From Pseudisothecium myosuroides (lineage: Eukaryota; Streptophyta; Bryopsida; Hypnales; Lembophyllaceae): DNA of 64,000 nucleotides. The stretch covers positions 30,646,224 through 30,710,223 of the forward strand of contig OX637287.1 in assembly GCA_951799445.1 (NCBI GenBank), given 5' to 3'. Made by a program: the position numbers and the translations under genes. Positions 57,359-64,000 of the stretch are shown here, in pieces (position 1 is the stretch's first letter; each line of letters begins with the position of its first letter). The notes below the pieces were generated by a model that did no database searches, was not told the origin of the DNA, and worked only from the letters and a program-made list of their open reading frames with translations.

Positions 57359-59698
57359 TCATGGCGTATTGTTTGCTCGGTCGCATGCTTCAGCAACCTG
57401 CGCTTCCTGTGCAATCTTCCTCTTCTTAAATTCCTCTCGAAGGCGTCGATTAACAGACTCGAATGTCCTCTTGATAGCCTCACGCTCTTCAGGTGTAGAA
57501 GTAAAACCGTAATAGTCGAATTTCTTGCCATTTCCAGCATCAGAAAATGCCCCAGGATCTTCACCAATCCGGGCTTGATGAACTTTGTCAACGCCAGGAG
57601 TTGGTACCCCAGTGTTATCCGCATTCGGCAGAGGATGTTGTCCTCCAGCCTGCTCAGCTTTTGGCTCTCTAGCAGAATTAGCATCCTTGACTAGATCAGG
57701 AGGCGGCGTTGAGGTTGTCTTCAAAGCCCCGGCGATTGAATCAGGCTTATGCGCTGCAAGGATATCTCTGATGCTTGGTTCAGACTTTTGTTGAGTTTTT
57801 GGTAGCAAAGACTGTTGATCTTTTTCTGTGACCTCACCAGTTCGTCCCGCAGCAGATATATTCGGGAGATGATTTAGATGACTGTCGTCGCTCACCTGTT
57901 CACAAGCTGCCTGCGAATCATGCACCTCCGAAGTGAAGGGAGCTGGAGAGCGTGGAACTTTGACGAAAGCCTCTGCTGACGCCCTAACTGCGGTTGTGAT
58001 CGGAGCCATGGAGCCGAACTTTGGAACCGGCATTGCTGTCGGCATGTTTCTGGCGATGCTGGTTTGTGCGGGAGCTTGGACGAAGCTCGGAAACGAACTG
58101 CACGGAGGCCGCAGAGAGGCTTCATTCTTCTGAGGCAGTGTAAACGGACGACGCACAGGTACATTCCCTGGCACGGTCGGTGGTGCTCTTCGACTGTCTC
58201 TCGGGAAGAGATGCACCATGGACTCCTTGCGTTCCAGGCGCACGAGAGTTTCGAACTTGGAGAGCAACGCCATTAGGTTTGGGCTCTGCAGGCTCTTGTA
58301 ATTGAGTTTCTTTCCCCTACGGTCCTCAAAATCCTTCCCCAGGTTACTTATGTTTATGCCTGCATTGGCACGGCCGCTAGCTACCAACTCCTCCAGCCAG
58401 TTCCTCACCTCCTCCATCGAAAGCGGCCCGTAATTCAATACCTGGCGGGGAGGAGTTGCCGGTCTTGCCTCAGAAATCAGCCTATTGTGGCGTGCTCCAT
58501 AGTCCAGACCTGGGCTGTTACAGAGGATCCAAGGTTTCGTCCCTACAAGTATTCTCTTGAAACTAACACCAGGAACAGCAACTTGCAGAAACGCATCGAG
58601 TTTCTCAAACCCGACCTTCTTGAAGCTCAATTTGTTCATAAACCTCGTCTTGAAACGCGCATAGAGATCATATTCCAAAAACTCGGTAATCCCCTCCCGG
58701 AGATATTCCTCAACTAGAATCCTGCAGTTCTCCATCAGGAGTGAGCAAACCGTAGTCATTTGGTTCTGTTGTGATTGGGAGTCGTTTGCCCTAATCGAGG
58801 ATTCGTCATTTATCCTGGCAACCAAGGGCTTTTCCTCAACTGCCACCCCCATCGTATCATTCAAAAGAGAATGAAGAAACATTTGGTGCAGGATCTCGAT
58901 CTGAGGAGGAACGCATTCGTGCAATGGTGTCATGCGCTTCGGAGGGAAAGAGGTTGTCACAATAATGTTGTATTTTCTGATGTGCAGCTGGTGAATTGCA
59001 TCTGCCAAGGAGGGGTCCGACACACGGGAGATAATGACCATGTCCACCATGCCTGGCGCGTGATCTGTGGCCCAAAGCAACATGTCCACAATCATGGCCT
59101 TCCAGGAACTCCCCTGCTCAGAACCTGCCAGAGGAAAACCAATTTCCAAGTTAGCTGAGACAACAATACGATCTCTTGACCAGCGTCTTCCTCCAAAGAA
59201 ACAGATTCTTTCTCTTTCTTGGCATCTATATGGATTTTCTCAGATGCTAGAGGGGGATGCCGTTGCGGCCGCAGTACAAAAGGAGCCCCTATTTGGGGGC
59301 AGGGTAGTCCTTGGAAATTCCAAAGTCAATCACAACCCCTGCACACCTGGGTGCACCTGCGCAGTACGCACACGCAGAACACAGCCTCGATACATGATAG
59401 ATTGCGGCTAAACTAACATGTTCAACGCCTCACCACAAGAAATGGATTGTTGCAAGAAGAGCGTGCTCTCGACTATGTACTTATGCGCAGCAGCGGGAAG
59501 AGCTTCAATCCCGTGCGCTCGGATCTTCAGAGGGGGACAGAGACTGAAGAGCCCTGTGCCCATGGCGCGGTGAGAACCAAGGAGGTGGTCCAGGAACTCA
59601 AAATTCGGCGGAGGAGGCACGGTTTGCATGTCCCAGAAGACCATGGTGCCGCTGTCGCTGCCCCTTGAAGAGCCTCCATTTGACCTCATACTCGCCAT
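57359..59698 (-). CDS. NYN-domain and LOTUS (OST-HTH) protein, two exons, 676 aa
   Basis: Exon 1 is 59698-59434, exon 2 is 59124-57359 (minus strand), with donor GTGAGG and acceptor CTGGCAG. CDS 2031 nt, in frame. Residues about 18-150 form an NYN (PIN-like) domain: VFWDMQ with Asp23, VDMLLWATDH with Asp102, and ISRVSDPSL with Asp125, where most relatives have SGDRDF. Two OST-HTH/LOTUS modules follow at about 215-291 and 323-393 (MEEVRNWLEELVASG). Residues 400-600 are Pro/Ser-rich and disordered; the C terminus (about 620-665) is a charged helix. Relatives (MARF1/limkain-b1 type) act in RNA binding and decay; the plant role is unclear. The altered third acidic motif could weaken nuclease activity. 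An upstream in-frame Met (59794) would add 32 residues; I prefer 59698 (MASMRSN). Confidence 0.9.
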
Positions 59699-60548
59699 AA
59701 TGTTTCTTCTCCCTAAACAAGCAGTTCGCTCTCTGGAGATCTGGCAGTTTCTCCGTCTCTCTTGCCTGAACTTCAAGAAGTGGAACAGAAGCAAACGTCA
59801 CGGGTTTGCACTTTCTCTCTCTCTCTCAAAATTGATACGCAAACTTCATGACAAGGGGGATAACATACAGGTCGTGAAAATGTCTGCTGAGCGCTACATA
59901 TTTGCCTGTGTTACTAACAAAACGAGCATTACAGTAGTGAACATTCTAATGCTTATACAGACGCGCTAAATGAGTGCATCGGTTCCAAACCTTCAAAGTG
60001 CCTTGGAACTCAGCTAAAGAAATCTTCAATGGGTTGCATATTGTTTCAACAGAACACCCTCTTGAGAGCTAATTAGAAACGCAACAACATCATCATCGTG
60101 AGGAACTTACTTTATTCAACCTCCCGCCTCCTCTGCTGCTGGCTGTGGCGCTTTCCTCTATGGCAATTCTCCTGCGTCCAAACTCCCTAGAGAGCTTGCT
60201 CAGAAGAAGAAGAACTCTGAACCCCCGGCGAGAACTCCTATTTCCTTGCAGTTTTTTCTCCTAGAGTTGTAACCAGTGCTCATCACTGTTAATTCTCATT
60301 CACGTCAAACATCATTTTTCACAGTATATGATTATGACTAGACGGGTAAGACTCGATGATGTACAGTACAACTGCCGCCACTAGTGCTGACTGATTTGAT
60401 GGAAATTTGATAGATGGCAATCTGAACCTATGATAGTATGACTCCTAAGTGCCTAAGCCTTTCCAATTGTGTTTTTTCCTATGAAAAAAGAGCATGGACA
60501 TATAGTTATCCCCAATGAAGCAAATTTTTCTTAAAACTATATGGACAT
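59699..60548. other. Upstream region of the NYN/LOTUS gene
   Basis: 5' UTR and promoter presumably lie here. A CT microsatellite is at 59810-59826. No further gene recognised. Confidence 0.4.
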
Positions 60549-60837
60549 TTAACCCATAAATGCTGCGGAGGACGTTTTCCGGCTGATGAATGACAAAGAA
60601 TCTCTCCATGCAAGACATAAGTGTAACTATTCATCTTCCAAATTTTGTGGGAAAAAGGATGATCATCAACAGTAGTTTGACTTCCAATGAATGTTTTTGC
60701 ATTATTTTAATCCAACAATTCCCATGCTGATGAAACAGATGATTTCCACAATTCTGAGCCCGTCCAACAATTCCCATGGTGACGAAATAGATGATTTCCA
60801 CAGTTCTGAGCCCGTCGTTTAAGGGTTAAAGAGCTTG
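60549..60837 (+). mobile_element. Family B TTAA element with internal duplication
   Basis: TTTAACCCATAAATGCTGCGG near 60549 and CGTTTAAGGG-TTAA ending 60837. Longer than other B copies because a unit of about 52 bp (TCCAACAATTCCCATG...CTGAGCCCGTC) is repeated. Confidence 0.72.
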
Positions 60838-61110
60838 CTTGTTAGTATGCACACCAATTTTGAGTGCAAAATTGTATAGGAGTTGTGAGATTATGACAAG
60901 AGAAATATGCAAGCCCATCGTTTAAGGGTTAAAGAGCTTGCTTGTTAGTATGCACACCAATTTTGAGTGCAAAATTGCGTAGGAGTTGTGAGATTATAAC
61001 AAGAGAAATGTGCATATTCTATTTTTAATATGCAAGCCAATTTTGAGTGCAAAATTGCATAGGAATTGTGAGATTATAGCAAGAGAAATGTGCATATTCT
61101 ATTTTTAATA
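60820..61110 (+). repeat. Tandem repeat including the B right end
   Basis: A unit of about 100 bp is repeated: AGCCC.TCGTTTAAGGGTTA followed by AGAGCTTGCTTGTTAG and CCAATTTTGAGTGCAAAATTG occurs at about 60820 and 60912; a third partial unit (from CCAATTTTGAG at 61032) is followed by CATATTCTATTTTTAATATGC, seen twice. Confidence 0.82.
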
Positions 61111-61936
61111 TGCTGTCCTTCCCTATAATGTTTGAGAAATTTGCACATAAGAGTTTTTTGAGATTGGAGGTGACATGAACAACTAAAAGTTGTGTTAGCA
61201 CAGTAAAATGCACTTCCAAAAACTTTAAAGTTCAAATGAAGAGCTATCAAACTCATTACACAATCTACCTTGCAATTGTTGAAATGCAATTTTTTTTAAT
61301 AAGTAGAAATTGCAAATAACTCCAAATCAGCAATTGAATGTTCAAATTTTCAATGGTGAAAATCATGAAAACACTTTATTCTTTCTATTGGGACCATTTT
61401 CAAAACAAATGAATATTAAGTACAATTTCTTAGATATCAATTTAAGTGAAATTAGCAAGCTTTGTTTAAAGCCGGGAAATCAAGTAAAATTTGAAAGCTT
61501 CACTCTTCCACTAATGGTACATATATGCCTTTGAGGACGTCTCAAAAATCAAATACTTACTTTTTCACTAAAAAATAAAAGCTTCCAATAGTTAACCTTC
61601 GATATTGCCCGTAGTTTTTTTTTTAAAGGGTCAAAGAAATTTAACTGCCCTCACCAAAACAAGCCCAAAATTTTCAATCAACTCAGTATAGTCTGTTAGG
61701 CATTTAGGGGAATATCTGCAGACGTTTACAAGGCAAATGAGCGAGTGCAGGTACATAATAAGGTTGCATAATTTTGTACAAATTCTGAAAATGGAGACGG
61801 CTGATTTAGTGCTCAAGGTTTACTTGGCTTGTGAGGTAAGCAATCTGGCAGGCATTCGAGGACGCCAGAAGTGGTTGATTCAAGACTTGAAGGTGTAGCC
61901 AATGTAATTCCTAGGCCACATCACTTTCAAATACAA
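61111..61936. other. AT-rich spacer, nothing recognised
   Basis: Short ORFs (61310-61534, 61631-61816) without recognised family. Confidence 0.4.
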
Positions 61937-61938
61937 TA

Positions 61939-62239
61939 AGGTAGGAGGCTCATAAACCGACCATCTAAGAGCTGTTTGCCATTTTGGGAAGCTAAACTCC
62001 TTGAAGTAATTTTCAGTAAATTTTAGTAGGAAGAAAAATGAAATTTGCATCTAACCCAAGTCGTTTCATATTTTTTGGACCTTTGTGGAATTAGCTATGA
62101 ATTTTTGAAGTTGAAATGCAGAGGTCACTAAAAGCGACCACCTCTTGAAATGTACATTGTCGATACATGGAAGAAAGTAAAACGTACCTTTGTGCCATGA
62201 TTGGTTTTACAACCCGGTCGCTTTTCGAGCCTCCTACCT
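61939..62239. mobile_element. Family C TA-flanked element, best-preserved copy
   Basis: Inverted ends AGGTAGGAGGCTC and GAGCCTCCTACCT, with TA on both sides (61937-61938, 62240-62241). 301 bp, non-coding. Confidence 0.9.
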
Positions 62240-62284
62240 TACATTCACATGTTGTGATAATATAGTGTTGCGTGTAAAAGTGAC

Positions 62285-63207
62285 TTAACCCCTAAAGCGA
62301 TTTAATGGCCCAAAACTGCTTTCAAACAACTCAAACTCAAAGCAGGGCAAAAATCTTCATCTATATTTATTCATTAAAAAAATCCAACTATAGCGGATCC
62401 TTTAGTTAACTTGTTAGCATATACCCTCCTAATTTTCATTTTAATTGTTAGTTAAAATTTTAGTACCAACTGCAAGATTGTGATGCTTGGATTTCCAAAA
62501 GAAGTATTTTCAATTCCTCCCAAATGGTTAGGTTTCATCCTCCAAACTTTTTAAACAACAATATGTAGATCTTACAACTTGCAACTCTCTACAAATTTTT
62601 GAAGAAATAAGTTGGGAATATTGTACATATAAAAAATTTCAACAAAAAACACTTCATATTCAAGCTTGAAAAAAATAGGTAGTAGAAAGAAACAAAGTAT
62701 GATTTAAAATACTAAATTGTTAAGAATTTAATTATGTTAAAAATTCCAATCCCAATGGTTGTAATGTTGTAATAAACACTCTACATCCAATGCTTTTATT
62801 TTTTTTCAAAAATATTAAAAATTGAGTTAAATAAAGGACTTCAAAGTTTATGTTAGAGTAGAAATTCTATAAACTAGAATTCCTCATAACTTTCATCTTG
62901 TTAATCAAAATGGAATGATTCAAAGATTTTCACGTGTAAATAAATTTAAGAAACCAATTTCAAATTTTTATTTTTTTTAAAAGTGATTTTTTTTAGCTTC
63001 CCACGTTGCCTATTAAGCAATAGAAACTACATACTATAAAATAACTTTTTAACCACGAGGTTAAAAGATATGAAAATTGTTGCACTTTTAGGCTACTCCT
63101 TGACCACATGTGTCAAAATTTCAAAGAAAAACAACAATTCCATTCATAGTGAGCTGCACAAAATCTCTATGCTGCCAAAAAACGTTGTTTGGTCATTCAA
63201 GGGTTAA
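62285..63207 (+). mobile_element. Family A TTAA element
   Basis: TTAACCCCTAAAGCGA at 62285 and GGTCATTCAAGGG-TTAA ending 63207. 923 bp, non-coding. Same subfamily as 4612, 21731 (reverse) and 35035 (reverse). Confidence 0.85.
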
Positions 63208-63700
63208 AGATGTATTTGTTGTAGCAGGAGGCAGGAGGTGGTGAGAGAACATAGGATGTGATGTAAGAGAAGACAACATTAAAGAGGTCAAGATGTACAT
63301 GAACTACATGTGTTGTTATTAGCCTTGCAATATATAAGAGTCCATATATTTCTTGTATACAAATTCTTTTAAGATAGGTACGTAGAACGTTAAACCCATC
63401 CCACGAAGCGGACCCTACAAGGTGAAAACGCAAGAATTTTATCCCCGGGGAAAACACAGGAATTTTTTATTTTTCACATATTATTATTTTTTTAAATTCT
63501 GAATTCATATTTGCAATTTTTTATTTTTCACATATTATTACTTTTTTAAATTCTGAATTCATATTTGCAATCAGAGGCCCCTAATTAGCAAGGAAAGATC
63601 TACATCTAATCCTAGACACAGCTCAAAATAGGGGCAAGATTTTATTTTTACCACCCCAATTTCAGCATTTTTATCCTGCAGTATTTAACATCCTGCGATA
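63208..63700. other. Spacer with a 57-bp tandem duplication
   Basis: TTTTTTATTTTTCACATATT...ATTTGCAA occurs at about 63457-63513 and again at 63514-63570. The minus-strand ORF 63197-63457 is not supported. Confidence 0.55.
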
Positions 63701-63705
63701 GGTAC

Positions 63706-64000
63706 TCCCAAATGTGCCACTGACCTTAAGCCGCCATCTCATTTACTCTGCGTACAACTCCAAAATCAATTCTGTACCTATGTGGAAGAAACCATTTTAG
63801 AACTAAACTTTGTTCCTTAATAACTTTTGCATATAGTATCCAAATGTCACGTTCTCTGGGGCGTTGGAACCTCCTTCCAGTTGCCAACAAGAACATATGA
63901 AAATTTGACCACTTTAATAATAGTAACTAGGCTCAGTAGCAAAAAGTGGGGGTGGGGGTGGGTACCCACCGTAGCAGGGTTAGAAATAACTTCACAAATC
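63706..64000 (+). repeat. Repeat F, copy 2, running to the window end
   Basis: Collinear with 16108-16330 through about 63940; the remainder includes a GGGGGTGGG run. The right boundary is outside the window or unresolved. Confidence 0.6.

Noticed and set aside
63208..63460. Possible LTR-like stretch after the last family A element
   Set aside because: No matching partner repeat, primer site or TG...CA ends could be shown.

Overview
This window looks like nuclear DNA of a land plant, and the gene content would fit a non-seed lineage such as a bryophyte or lycophyte; that placement is an inference. Three genes have spliced coding regions with GT/AG introns and one has an apparent 5'-UTR intron. 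A DUF538 gene of the plant-specific type is present, and gene spacing is wide. Exons are GC-rich, while the intergenic DNA is strongly AT-rich and filled with short transposons. No bacterial operons, CRISPR arrays, rRNA or tRNA genes were recognised.

Layout. 1-28 kb is almost gene-free: one small ubiquitin-like ORF (8552-9046, minus) in a sea of inverted-repeat elements. The main family (called A here) has TTAA ends and CCCCTAAAGGACCA-type termini and is about 0.92-0.95 kb when free of insertions; about twelve copies or fragments are present. Smaller TTAA families (B, about 225 bp; E, about 150 bp), a TA-flanked family (C, about 260-460 bp), a 261-bp element (D), a CACTA-type mini-element and several poly(A)-tailed retroposons with target-site duplications are interleaved and often nested. 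28.1-29.8 kb is a truncated, broken duplicate of the 5' half of a DUF538 gene, directly upstream of a five-exon aldose 1-epimerase gene (29827-33156). 34-43 kb is again repeats and AT-rich spacer. 43373-45320 is the intact three-exon DUF538 gene. 45960-51216 is a candidate piggyBac transposon with a decayed transposase. 55820-56737 is a TMEM45/DUF716 membrane protein gene with a duplicated leader-exon region, convergent with a two-exon NYN plus LOTUS-domain RNA-binding/nuclease-type gene (57359-59698, minus). 60-64 kb returns to TTAA and TA elements.

The strongest points are these. (1) The left end of the piggyBac-type element resembles the left end of the B mini-elements, which links an (inactive) transposase to a TTAA mini-element swarm in the same window. 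(2) The last intron of the aldose 1-epimerase gene carries two older tandem copies of its own splice acceptor plus the start of exon 5, each running in frame into a stop. (3) A segmental duplication placed a broken DUF538 5' half next to the epimerase start. Exon structures were checked by hand: the three spliced CDSs total 1089, 525 and 2031 nt, all divisible by three. All homology statements come from reading the sequence and from recalled family motifs; no database search was run.
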